Virus record (IMG/VR): IMGVR_UViG_3300027833_000166
Location: 1-29,845 of that record
Reading direction: 5' to 3' (one strand)
DNA length: 29,845 nucleotides
From: a virus
Under the pieces are notes generated by a model. It was not told the origin of the DNA. It did no database searches and was given only the letters and a program-made list of their open reading frames with translations. The position numbers and the translations under genes were made by a program. Shown here piece by piece: positions 8,684-15,669 of this stretch (the stretch's first letter is position 1; each line of letters begins with the position of its first letter).

Positions 8684-10291
8684 TTACCTCCGGCCAGTGA
8701 CAGTGATCTCAACATCCATACCAGTGAAGTTAAAATCTTTGTCAGCTGTGGTTGCCAACTTGTACGACAAGTATCTACCAGACATACGGGCATCTACTTT
8801 GTAGTCGGTTAGAGCATTGAAAGTTACTGCACCACCATAATTAGGTGTAGCATGAGGTGTATCGGCTGCCCCAAAAGTAAACTCAAACTGTCCGTTTGAA
8901 CTGTCAGTAGATACCTGGGGTGCAAGTCTTGAGATAACTTTGTAGCCAGTAAGTGGTACACCTTGTTCGTCCAGGTCAAGACCCACACGCTCTATAAAGA
9001 AGGGCTTAGATACTGCCGTGTCTATAGCTTGCGATAGACTACCTTTTTCTATCAAGTCGATACCATAGACCTTACTGTTAGCTACCCCACCACCAGCTTT
9101 CGCTAGGACAAGTGGGTGTCTTTGGTATGGGCTTTCTTGAGAGTGGTATGAGCCACCTACATTGTCGTAAGTAGTCGTAGCGTCTGCATATGTTGACGCT
9201 GTGTTTACGTTGGCTTCAGCACCAGAGACTACGTTAGGTAAATCATAGAATGACCAGATGTCTTCTTTGTAGTTGTAGACAGCGGCTCGGTTACAACTGT
9301 CGCCATCTGCGTACTCAGCCATGTCGTCACCACTGTGGTAACAGAAGTACACCTCTTCGAGCATTGAGTTATGCAAGACAAAACACTGTTCAGTCTTAGA
9401 GTTGTCTAGGCCGTTAAAGATGTAGTCTCGGACTCGACCATCGCATATAGACTGTCTGGTGTTGCCATCAGTTACATAGATGTCATCGCGGTCAAAGACG
9501 TAATGCTTTCCCTCGACTTCTTGTATACAATTTTGATTGATGACCCCAGCGTCGTCAAAGAGTTTCCTAAAGTTAAAGATAAATGCACCGCCTACGAACT
9601 CCATCATCCAGACCTGGTCTTGTGAATACACCAGGAAGTTGGAGCCAAGAGTAGCACCATCAACAATAGGGGTCTTCATTTGCACAAGGTCATTAAAGCC
9701 AGCACTGTTGGTTAAGTCTGCTGCATCCCATGTACTTGGGACTTGGTTAGCTAACACTGGGTCACTAAAGCGAACCCTGTTAGGGAAGTCCGTACCGCTC
9801 TCTACAGTGCCTAGTGCTAACAAGAAGTCACCATATGATTTCATGGATGTTGTGGTTACTCCAGAAGGCCAGTTAGGCAATGCAGTAAAGTTAGTTGCGC
9901 TGGGCACTCTATGAACTGGCACTGTGTTTGCCCTGTTGATATACTGGACGTCTGCAAGTATCGTGGCTGTCACGGGTGTGATAGACGATGCAGACAGTGA
10001 ACTGTTGAACTTTTGTGATAAGACGCCATTAGACATCTCATAGATGTCAAAAGTATCATCCACTACCAATACTGTATCAAAACCTGAGAGAGCACTGACA
10101 CCATAGATGAACTTAGGACTAACTGTAAGGTTACCTACTGATATGCTTCTGTAGATGGGTGCTCTGGTTACTTTGGCCTCATTGAACCTTACGTTCTTGG
10201 CGCGTGTATAGGCATTGATAGGGAGGCTGTATGGGTCAATGTCCGTAACGACACCAACAGACCCAAGCCCACGGATAGGGAGGTTAGTCAT
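8684..10291 (-). CDS. Conserved-type virion (tail) structural protein, 535 aa
   Basis: 535 residues, mostly predicted beta-structure. The N-terminus (MTNLPIRGLGSVGVVTDIDP, then NAYTRAKNVRFNEAKVTRAP) is the kind seen at the start of a tail/structural protein family common in marine podoviruses. The body has repeated strand-turn units such as FLVYSQDQVWMMEFVGGAFIF, HYVFDRDDIYVTDG and AAVYNYKEDIWSFYDLP, which read like blades of a propeller. The C-terminus is a strand-rich GYKVISRLAPQVS...VDARMSGRYLSYKL region. It follows the collar-type fibre protein, so a tail-hub, tail-tube accessory or stopper role is likely. No exact homologue can be named from sequence inspection. A GGAG box lies about 13 bases before the ATG, a longer spacing than its neighbours use. 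Confidence 0.75.
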   Translation of the reverse strand: MTNLPIRGLGSVGVVTDIDPYSLPINAYTRAKNVRFNEAKVTRAPIYRSISVGNLTVSPKFIYGVSALSGFDTVLVVDDTFDIYEMSNGVLSQKFNSSLSASSITPVTATILADVQYINRANTVPVHRVPSATNFTALPNWPSGVTTTSMKSYGDFLLALGTVESGTDFPNRVRFSDPVLANQVPSTWDAADLTNSAGFNDLVQMKTPIVDGATLGSNFLVYSQDQVWMMEFVGGAFIFNFRKLFDDAGVINQNCIQEVEGKHYVFDRDDIYVTDGNTRQSICDGRVRDYIFNGLDNSKTEQCFVLHNSMLEEVYFCYHSGDDMAEYADGDSCNRAAVYNYKEDIWSFYDLPNVVSGAEANVNTASTYADATTTYDNVGGSYHSQESPYQRHPLVLAKAGGGVANSKVYGIDLIEKGSLSQAIDTAVSKPFFIERVGLDLDEQGVPLTGYKVISRLAPQVSTDSSNGQFEFTFGAADTPHATPNYGGAVTFNALTDYKVDARMSGRYLSYKLATTADKDFNFTGMDVEITVTGRR

Positions 10292-10312
10292 GGTGGGCTA
10301 TTTACTCCGTTC

Positions 10313-11038
10313 TTATGTTTTCATTATGTATGCTAGGGCATAGTAGGGCGGTCTGTTCTCATGGGCAGTTCCGCTACCAGTGTTGTTCGTTGTACCACTT
10401 ACAGAAACTGTGTGACTGTGGTTCCCAGCAGACCCTGTGTTTACGTTTCCGTAATTAGGGTCATTAGTTGCAAAGCCTACATAGTGCCCATCTGCTCCTC
10501 GTGGCCCATACCAACCAGATGAGTGATTGTGTGCTCCTGTAGTATTCGTAGAGCCAGTGCCACTAAAGCTGTGATTGTGTGCTGGTAGGTTGGCTGTAGA
10601 TAGGTTGACAGCATCAGTACCACCAGTGGCGTTGACTGCATAGGATGAACCAGCACCCACCACAAACCGATTACGAAGGTCTGGGGTACTGTTGGAGCCA
10701 TTACATAAGACCCAACCAGTGGGTATCGCTGAGACTGCCCCAGACCACATTATGATACCACCAGCAGGGATGGCTCCACCAGCGGCAAGGCTGTTCAGCT
10801 GTGATGTCGTGGCAGTCAATCCGTCTAACTTGTTGATCTCTGTAGTTGACGCTGTGACACCATCGAGAACATTGATTTCTGTGTGTGACGATGTGATTGC
10901 ACCAGTGACGTTTGGTAACGTAGCTTTGATGGTAGACTTGAGTAGTCTGATGTGGTCATCAGCTTGCGCCAAGCCATCTGTGGAGGCTGGGTTTGAGGCG
11001 TTGAGACTGTTGACGTAAGTTCCTGTTTCGAGTGCCAT
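10313..11038 (-). CDS. Tail-collar-domain fibre/tip protein
   Basis: 241 residues. Residues about 52-85 contain TEINVLDGVTA and TEINKLDGLTA repeats, short phased units that act as trimeric stems in phage fibres. From about residue 90, IPAGGIIMWSGAVSAIPTGW followed by VLCNG and PDLRNRFVVGAG is the classic phage tail-collar domain. The C-terminus has several H-x-H pairs (HNHSFSG, HNHSSG, HSHTVS); such pairs coordinate metal in the intertwined tips of some phage fibres. The ending RPPYYALAYIMKT is also standard for this family. It is the first gene after the long leader region and its promoter. An AGGA box lies about 10 bases upstream. The product is probably a host-recognition or baseplate-like spike; the receptor is unknown. 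Confidence 0.88.
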   Translation of the reverse strand: MALETGTYVNSLNASNPASTDGLAQADDHIRLLKSTIKATLPNVTGAITSSHTEINVLDGVTASTTEINKLDGLTATTSQLNSLAAGGAIPAGGIIMWSGAVSAIPTGWVLCNGSNSTPDLRNRFVVGAGSSYAVNATGGTDAVNLSTANLPAHNHSFSGTGSTNTTGAHNHSSGWYGPRGADGHYVGFATNDPNYGNVNTGSAGNHSHTVSVSGTTNNTGSGTAHENRPPYYALAYIMKT

Positions 11039-11408
11039 AGTTCTGGGTTCCTGACTTATGTGTTTCTGGGACGACTGATCTTCAAGAGGCCTGACAACAA
11101 CAACAACAAGCCAAGGGTTTAGCTGCGTTTTTGAAATTGGATTCTGAAGTTAGGTACGGGGGTCATTTTTTGCCTAGGGAACCTAAATCGACATTCATTT
11201 CTATTGATATTATTTGTGGGCATCTGTAACCCACTGATATCATTGCATTTCTATGTAAACAGATTAGTAATCCGTTGACGACAAGGATAGCTTATTAGAC
11301 ATTAGGGAAATTTATCTGGATACATGCTCATTTCTTTGAACACAGAATACAGACACACAGACCTTAGTTACACCTATGTATCTACCTATGTCACACCAAT
11401 GTCATCAC

Positions 11409-11549
11409 TTACGTCTCCCAACGTTTATCCTTGTGACACCAAGGGCAATCACTATGTGCTTCGACAGCAATGCTGCTCCGGTTAATACCAAAGTCTTTCA
11501 GCTCTGGATCAGACGCCATTCTAAGACGATCAGCAGACCTGTTTGCCAT
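11409..11549 (-). CDS. Possible 46-residue CxxC peptide
   Basis: A short frame beginning MANRSADRLRMASDPELKDF and ending CPWCHKDKRWET. The composition is protein-like (charged and helical, then a CPWC pair) and unlike the surrounding non-coding bases. The same frame stays open upstream to about 11630, with a GTG directly before the ATG. No strong ribosome site precedes the ATG (only GAG about 9 bases upstream). It lies in the leader of the virion transcript, downstream of the phage promoter. CxxC peptides of this size are often small zinc-binding regulators, but function cannot be assigned and the call is tentative. Confidence 0.4.
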   Translation of the reverse strand: MANRSADRLRMASDPELKDFGINRSSIAVEAHSDCPWCHKDKRWET

Positions 11550-11683
11550 CACATGGTACTCATATGCTCCAAGCCATAGGACGATAGTCTTCAATGTTCT
11601 CACTGTTACTCTAAGTGTAAGTACTAGCATTGGTCATATGTCTTTCTATATGTATTAATCGTAGTGGTAGTAGTCGTTATGTA

Positions 11684-11791
11684 TTAACTCTTCAGTAAAC
11701 TCATGTGTCTCAACAAACGGATCTCAACTCGCGGGAGTTCAACGCCTGTATCTTCGGGAGAGAACGACATATGAGTTTACAGAAGAACTAA
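11684..11791 (-). ncRNA. Long-stem structured RNA element in virion-operon leader
   Basis: The arms 11690-11709 and 11766-11785 are inverted repeats matching at 18 of 20 positions. Pairing continues outward (11684-11693 with 11782-11791) across a small internal loop. Inside the 56-base apical region a short AACTC-CCGC-GAGTT hairpin can form. On the minus strand the element begins about 40 bases after the promoter at 11828-11852, so it would lie near the 5' end of the virion mRNA. It could be an mRNA-stabilising 5' structure, an RNase III processing site, a small RNA, or a DNA site. The fold is seen; the function is inferred. Confidence 0.55.
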
Positions 11792-11827
11792 CAGCTGTAG
11801 TTACCTGTGTGCTATGACACCAACGTT

Positions 11828-11852
11828 TCTCTATTAGGGTGGACACAAGGTC
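11828..11852 (-). promoter_or_regulatory. Phage RNA-polymerase promoter P3 (virion block)
   Basis: On the minus strand the site reads GACCTTGTGTCCACCCTA then ATAGAGA. It matches the sites at 20942-20965 and 23610-23632 over the whole GACCTTnTGTCCACCCTA block, with one extra A before the AGAGA region. The CAC..TA..AGAGA outline recalls the T7 class of promoters. It is the only such site ahead of the collar and virion genes. Confidence 0.8.
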
Positions 11853-11945
11853 AGATGTTGTATAATGTATTACCTGAACCTACTATTTGAGGTACATTTG
11901 TTACCCAAAAGAGTAGGAACACGACGCACTTTAATCGGTGCTAGG

Positions 11946-11983
11946 GGCCTGGAGAGTACCGCAACTATGTGGTTTCCCAGGCC
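11946..11983. other. GGCCTGG/CCAGGCC hairpin after the replication operon
   Basis: Seven perfectly paired bases (11946-11952 with 11977-11983) enclose a 24-base loop, just after the stop codon at 11992. On the minus transcript no U-tract follows, so it is not a canonical terminator. It may mark an RNA-processing site or a 3' stability hairpin. On the plus strand a CTTTTT run does follow, but no plus-strand gene is seen. Confidence 0.4.
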
Positions 11984-11991
11984 TCGTCTTT

Positions 11992-12252
11992 TTACTCCTG
12001 TACACTACCGCTGTTGACAGTCTCCATACGGTACATACCGTTGACTGCATCAGCCTCTAGTGACTTCACCATATCAATGAACTGCTTGTAGCTGATGTGT
12101 ATCACCTGGTACTCGTTCAGCGTCTCTGCATACTGGCGTATGAACACTGTGCCGTTGTCTTCCAGGTAGATCTCAAGATCCTCATGTTGTGACTTGTCGT
12201 CGAGGGTAACGACCTTCATGTAGTCTTTCTCAATCTCTACTGTGAACGTCAT
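11992..12252 (-). CDS. Small protein of unknown function (86 aa)
   Basis: 86 residues from the ATG at 12252, which has GGGGAG about 10 bases upstream. A longer reading from a GTG at 12306 lacks a ribosome site. The sequence begins MTFTVEIEKDYMKVVTLDD and continues with EDLEIYLEDNGTVFIRQY and EYQVIHISYKQFIDMVKSLE. This alternates beta-strands and a helix in an acidic alpha/beta domain, with no cysteines or membrane segment. It overlaps the preceding 71-residue gene by 23 bases and is the last gene of the replication/nucleotide operon. It is unrecognised. Position suggests an early or middle accessory protein, perhaps a host-takeover factor. Confidence 0.65.
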   Translation of the reverse strand: MTFTVEIEKDYMKVVTLDDKSQHEDLEIYLEDNGTVFIRQYAETLNEYQVIHISYKQFIDMVKSLEADAVNGMYRMETVNSGSVQE

Positions 12253-12445
12253 TCTTGCGTGTCTCCCCGTATCTTTCGATGCGTACTTCTGCACCTCTGC
12301 GGCCACCGATCTTAGACGCTTCGAACTGCTGCCATCCTGACATGTTGCCTCGTATTGCGTGGACTTTACGCATCCGTTTGTTCTCGTATTGGGAGAAGTG
12401 TTCGTGGACTGCTAACAAGAACTCTTCTTTATCATACTTCTTCAT
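12230..12445 (-). CDS. Small basic protein of unknown function (71 aa)
   Basis: 71 residues, rich in Lys, Arg and Glu. It begins MKKYDKEEFLLAVHEHFSQY and contains a Gly/Arg-rich stretch, KIGGRRGAEVRIERYG. The ATG at 12445 has AAGGAA about 10 bases upstream. It follows the RNR gene after a 90-base gap that contains a strong hairpin, and it shares 23 bases with the next gene. The charge pattern fits a nucleic-acid-binding or inhibitor-type small phage protein. No family is recognised. Confidence 0.6.
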   Translation of the reverse strand: MKKYDKEEFLLAVHEHFSQYENKRMRKVHAIRGNMSGWQQFEASKIGGRRGAEVRIERYGETRKNDVHSRD

Positions 12446-12469
12446 TTGTTATGTTTCCTTATGTTGCTT

Positions 12470-12522
12470 CTAGGTGACAATCCCAACCAGGACTTTGTTT
12501 TACCTTGGTTGGGATTTCCTAG
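12470..12522. other. Strong hairpin between RNR and the next gene
   Basis: AATCCCAACCA (12479-12489) pairs perfectly with TGGTTGGGATT (12506-12516). An outer CTAGG/CCTAG pair (12470-12474 with 12518-12522) extends the stem beyond a small asymmetric internal loop. No U-tract follows on the minus strand, so an RNase III-type processing site or mRNA 3' stabiliser is more likely than a simple terminator. Confidence 0.5.
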
Positions 12523-12537
12523 ATTATGTTTTGTTAA

Positions 12538-14316
12538 TTACTCACAAGTTTTCAGACCCGTGTATGGATCGTGGTAACAAGCGCCACCTTCGTGCTCATC
12601 GACAAACGTATTGTCATCGACCACCTCAACAACTGGTGATGCTGCTGCTACCTCTTCAGATGATGCAGCGTTCAATATGCCAAAACGCTTTCCAGATGCC
12701 CTAAAGGTCGTGCAGCCGCTGGCACCTCCGTCATATGCTTGCATGTAGACGTCTTTGAACTGTTCCCAGGTAACTTCGTCACCCACGTTACAGGTCTTTG
12801 AACAGGCGCTGTCCACGTACTTAGATGCCAGGTTAAGAACCTTGACGTGGTCAAACACTGACAGCTCGTCTGCGGTTTTACCTTTGACACCAAAGTCTCG
12901 ATAGCCGTAGTCCTCGATGCGTTCTACTCTAGGGCCATCAAAGGTCTGGATAGTCCTGTCGTAGTAGTGGCTGAACACTGGCTCTATGCCACTAGACACA
13001 TTGTCTGCGGATAGACTGATTGTCCCTGTAGGTGCGACTGACAACAAGTGACTGTTGCGTATACCGTGCTCACGAATGTCTGCTCGGATATCATCTGGCA
13101 GCGTCATGCAGAACTCACTGGCTAACATCAGTTCCTCGTACAATGGGAACGGGCCTTTCTCTTTGGCCAGCTCTATTGATGTACGATAGACCTCGTCACG
13201 TATAGTTCGCATGATACGCTCTAGCTCCATCATGAAGCCATTGGATCCAAACGTGTAGCCCAGCGCCTCGATAGCGTTTGCAACACCTGTAACACCCAAG
13301 CCCATACGACGCTTTGATTTAGCTTCCTGTTCTTGTTGTGGTAGTGGGAAGATTGCACGATCGACTACATTATCCATTGCTCTTACGACCGCTGGTATGT
13401 CTTTGATTAGATTACTGTAGAGAAACGCTCTGGCGCCCTGGGCATCTGTGTGCACGTACTTCACCAGGTTAAAAGACCCAAGCAAACAAGCGCCATTCGG
13501 TGGTAAAGGTTGCTCGGCACATGGGTTCGAGCTGGCTATAGTTTCACAGTACCAAAGGTTGTTCTTTGCGTTGATGCGATCCATGAATAATATACCAGGC
13601 TCTGCCCAATCCCATGTGCTGCGTAAGATATCATCCCACAGTGCTCTAGCGTCAATTGTCTTGTGTACTTGGCCTTCGAACACCAGGTCAAAGTCCGTGC
13701 CGTCTTTCACTGCTTGCATAAACTTATCAGTCACACCGACACTCATGTTGAACTGTGTCAGGTCAGTGCTGTTGTTCTTTGCGTGTACAAACTCTTGGAT
13801 GTCAGGGTGGTCAACTCGCAGTACACCCATTTGTGCTCCACGTCTGTGACCGGCAGATGCAATCGTCTTACATATAGAGTCAAAGATACCCATGAATGAC
13901 ATTGGGCCACTAGATCTACTGTCTAGGCTCTTGATCAACGCACCGTGTGGTCTAAGGGTGCTAAAGTCGTATCCAATACCACCACCCATCTGCATCGTCT
14001 TTGCAGCGTTCTTAGCAGCATCCATGATGCCGTTCATACTGTCGTCGATTGTTGCAGACACAAAGCAGTTGTACGGTGTTACCTTGCGTGGTGCTCCCAT
14101 TGCAGACTGAACACGACCAGCCGGTAGAAACCTCTGGTTGTACAGTATGTCACGAAACTTATCGAAGTGCCTTTCGTCGTCTTTGAGGGCTTCTGCTACC
14201 CTTGTCATTGCCTCTTTGAATGACTCACCAACCGACCTGTATTTCATTGCGTGGATCTCCTCAGATATAGCAATGGTTGGGCCGTATGGTGCATTGTTAG
14301 TTATGTTCTTTAGCAT
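12538..14316 (-). CDS. nrdJ: Class II (adenosylcobalamin-type) ribonucleoside reductase
   Basis: 592 residues from the ATG at 14316, two bases after the stop of the DUF3310 gene; the upstream TTG at 14340 has no ribosome site. It reduces ribonucleotides to deoxyribonucleotides for phage DNA synthesis. Visible hallmarks are YNCF (C84, first redox cysteine), MGGGIGYDFSTLRP (about 110-123), SAGHRRGAQMGVLRVDHPDI (154-173), NPCAEQ with N264, C266 and E268 (radical and catalytic residues), an ATGTISL phosphate loop followed by NVSSGIEPVF, and a C-terminal cysteine pair (C580, C591) of the thioredoxin-linked type. No small subunit (NrdB) or activase lies nearby, and the spacing of motifs fits the B12-dependent class II type found in marine podoviruses. 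Cofactor use is inferred from class. It sits in the replication operon with MazG and the polymerase. Confidence 0.9.
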   Translation of the reverse strand: MLKNITNNAPYGPTIAISEEIHAMKYRSVGESFKEAMTRVAEALKDDERHFDKFRDILYNQRFLPAGRVQSAMGAPRKVTPYNCFVSATIDDSMNGIMDAAKNAAKTMQMGGGIGYDFSTLRPHGALIKSLDSRSSGPMSFMGIFDSICKTIASAGHRRGAQMGVLRVDHPDIQEFVHAKNNSTDLTQFNMSVGVTDKFMQAVKDGTDFDLVFEGQVHKTIDARALWDDILRSTWDWAEPGILFMDRINAKNNLWYCETIASSNPCAEQPLPPNGACLLGSFNLVKYVHTDAQGARAFLYSNLIKDIPAVVRAMDNVVDRAIFPLPQQEQEAKSKRRMGLGVTGVANAIEALGYTFGSNGFMMELERIMRTIRDEVYRTSIELAKEKGPFPLYEELMLASEFCMTLPDDIRADIREHGIRNSHLLSVAPTGTISLSADNVSSGIEPVFSHYYDRTIQTFDGPRVERIEDYGYRDFGVKGKTADELSVFDHVKVLNLASKYVDSACSKTCNVGDEVTWEQFKDVYMQAYDGGASGCTTFRASGKRFGILNAASSEEVAAASPVVEVVDDNTFVDEHEGGACYHDPYTGLKTCE

Positions 14317-14317
14317 G

Positions 14318-14575
14318 TTATATGTCTTCTTCTTTTTCAATTGTTTCGATTAATCGTTGTAGGTACCAAGAGCACTTGCGGAGATCCTCTAGGCGTTTTG
14401 CTTTGTACGGCCAGCGCCACATGTACTTGAATGCGTTTTGCCAGAGATAAGCAGCGTGTCCTTCAACGCCACTTCCGTCAGCCATTGCCTTCATTGCATC
14501 GATGCATTCCACGCTCCCATTGTTGTAATGTCGTGGACGTTCTACTGGGTCATGCTGCTGATCTTGGTGATGCAT
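14318..14575 (-). CDS. DUF3310-type nucleotide-kinase-like protein
   Basis: 85 residues from the ATG at 14575, which has GGGAG with 7 bases of spacing inside the end of the exonuclease gene. A longer reading exists but lacks such a site. The signature HYNNGSVECIDAMKAM, then AYLWQNAFKYMWRWPYK, then EDLRKCSWYLQRLIETIEKE, is the standard DUF3310 pattern: a small helical domain common in phages and often labelled nucleotide kinase without biochemical proof. It overlaps the exonuclease by 26 bases and ends just before the RNR start, so it is translationally tied to DNA-precursor genes. A role in the nucleotide pool is plausible by association only. Confidence 0.8.
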   Translation of the reverse strand: MHHQDQQHDPVERPRHYNNGSVECIDAMKAMADGSGVEGHAAYLWQNAFKYMWRWPYKAKRLEDLRKCSWYLQRLIETIEKEEDI

Positions 14576-15332
14576 TGCTTGGCTCCCATAGTTTGATGCT
14601 TTCGGTCTTTGTGTCCCAATCAGTGTGACGTAAGATCCTGGCAAGCTGTGCTTGTACGACGGCATCCGCTACTGGGATGTCCTTCTTGGCGTATGCTTGT
14701 GCTACTAGATCCCATGATGGACGGTTGCCCAGGATCTTTGCTGCTGTGACTTTGCCAACACCTTTTAGTCCGGCGTACCCATCAGTAGGGTCACCTGTAA
14801 GTGCTTGCATCAACCAGTTCTTGTCAGCTTCGTCCTGGTCAATTGCCATGCGTTCTTCAGACTGAGGCCTGTAGAGACGGCACGGTATAGACATCATATC
14901 TTTATCGTCGCTGATAATGATGGTGTTGCTGCCTGGTGTGCTGCCAAGTATACCCAAGACATCATCTGCTTCCATCTTAGGAACAGTAATGTTGTCGTAA
15001 GTATCCCTAGCCCACTGTACCAGGGCTTTGTAACCAACAGGTTTACGTGTTTTCTTCCTGTTTGATTTGTACGCTGGGTAGATGTCTTTTCTAAAGTTCT
15101 CTCTGTCAGAGATCGTTAGTAGTACCTGGTCGGTCTCAAACTTAGCGCAGAAGTCTAAGATGTTGTTGCGAAAGATATCTTTTGCAATCTTTAGATCTGC
15201 CCATAGGCTCCAGACGTCATCGCCCCAATCTTGTTCTTGTTCTGCTGCTGCACATGCCCTGTATAAGTACAGGTCAGCATCAATGAGTAGTGTGGTTTCC
15301 GCTGTCTTCAAAGACGTTCCGTAGAATTTCAT
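14550..15332 (-). CDS. FEN-type 5'-3' exonuclease (T7 gp6-like)
   Basis: 260 residues. It is expected to degrade duplex DNA from 5' ends, remove RNA primers and help break down host DNA. Metal-binding acidic residues appear in the expected order: LLIDADLYLYRA (D18, D20), MEADDVLG (E121, D123, D124), IIISDDKDM (D142, D143, D145), then GDPTDGYAGLKGVGKVTAAK (D181, D184 and the helix-three-turn-helix DNA clamp). PAYKSNRKKTRKP supplies the basic arch. AAGGAAG lies about 6 bases before the ATG. It starts 53 bases inside the upstream 129-residue gene and its end overlaps the DUF3310 gene, part of an unusually nested run. The order polymerase, small gene, exonuclease matches T7-like phages. Confidence 0.9.
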   Translation of the reverse strand: MKFYGTSLKTAETTLLIDADLYLYRACAAAEQEQDWGDDVWSLWADLKIAKDIFRNNILDFCAKFETDQVLLTISDRENFRKDIYPAYKSNRKKTRKPVGYKALVQWARDTYDNITVPKMEADDVLGILGSTPGSNTIIISDDKDMMSIPCRLYRPQSEERMAIDQDEADKNWLMQALTGDPTDGYAGLKGVGKVTAAKILGNRPSWDLVAQAYAKKDIPVADAVVQAQLARILRHTDWDTKTESIKLWEPSNASPRSAA

Positions 15333-15669
15333 TTAGCTCTTCCTTAAATTCCATACCGATTTCTGTTATTCGCCATTTGTCATCCCAGTTGTCATCGCCG
15401 ACGTTTGTCGTGATGAACCCTTCAGATGCTGCTATAGCAATGACCATTGCACCTTCCCTTGAGAAGCGAGAGCCAACTTTGAATGGATCTCTCCAGGCAC
15501 GATCGATTACGATGTACATGCCAAGGGCAAGGATGATTGATGAATCAAGATTAGTGGGTATCAGCCCAAGTTCTGCTAGGCGCTGAATACTCTGAGTCGA
15601 TGGGGATTTTTGTTTTGAAAGCAACTCCTGACTCTGTTGCCAGTCGTTTAGTGATAGTTTGGACGCCAT
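15280..15669 (-). CDS. Unknown 129-aa protein overlapping DNA polymerase 3' end
   Basis: 129 residues, not recognised. The start at 15669 has GGAG 7 bases upstream, all inside the DNA polymerase gene, so the first 119 bases are read in two frames. Residues 1-40 are Ser/Gln/Leu-rich (QQSQELLSKQKSPSTQSIQ). The rest looks folded: IILALGMYIVIDRAW, a helix AMVIAIAASEGFI, then WRITEIGMEFKEELNEI, which resembles the strand-and-helix end of a winged-helix domain. The C-terminus overlaps the exonuclease start by 53 bases. Its place between gp5- and gp6-like genes is where T7-like phages carry small host-interaction proteins. A DNA-binding or host-inhibitor role is a guess. Confidence 0.65.
   Translation of the reverse strand: MASKLSLNDWQQSQELLSKQKSPSTQSIQRLAELGLIPTNLDSSIILALGMYIVIDRAWRDPFKVGSRFSREGAMVIAIAASEGFITTNVGDDNWDDKWRITEIGMEFKEELNEILRNVFEDSGNHTTH

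Larger units (their letters stand above)
11039..11991 (-). other. About 950-base leader region before the virion genes
   Basis: No gene of normal size is seen here. In the direction of transcription it holds a hairpin just after the preceding operon, a phage-type promoter (11828-11852), a long-stem RNA element (11684-11791), a possible 46-residue gene (11409-11549), a small hairpin (GTGGG/CCCAC at 11216-11234, flanked by GATAT/ATATC) and a short CAA/TTG repeat at about 11098-11112. Such a long untranslated leader is out of keeping with the tight packing elsewhere in the window. Confidence 0.7.

Noticed and set aside
11376-11658. Plus-strand frames in the leader region
   Set aside because: They are short, have no ribosome sites, and run against the single direction of transcription of the window.
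12253-12306. GTG start at 12306 for the 86-residue gene
   Set aside because: No ribosome site precedes it, and it would lengthen the overlap with the upstream gene. The ATG at 12252 has GGGGAG upstream.
14317-14700. Cobalamin riboswitch ahead of the RNR
   Set aside because: The RNR follows its neighbour by two bases and the upstream DNA is coding. No B12-box-like element was seen.
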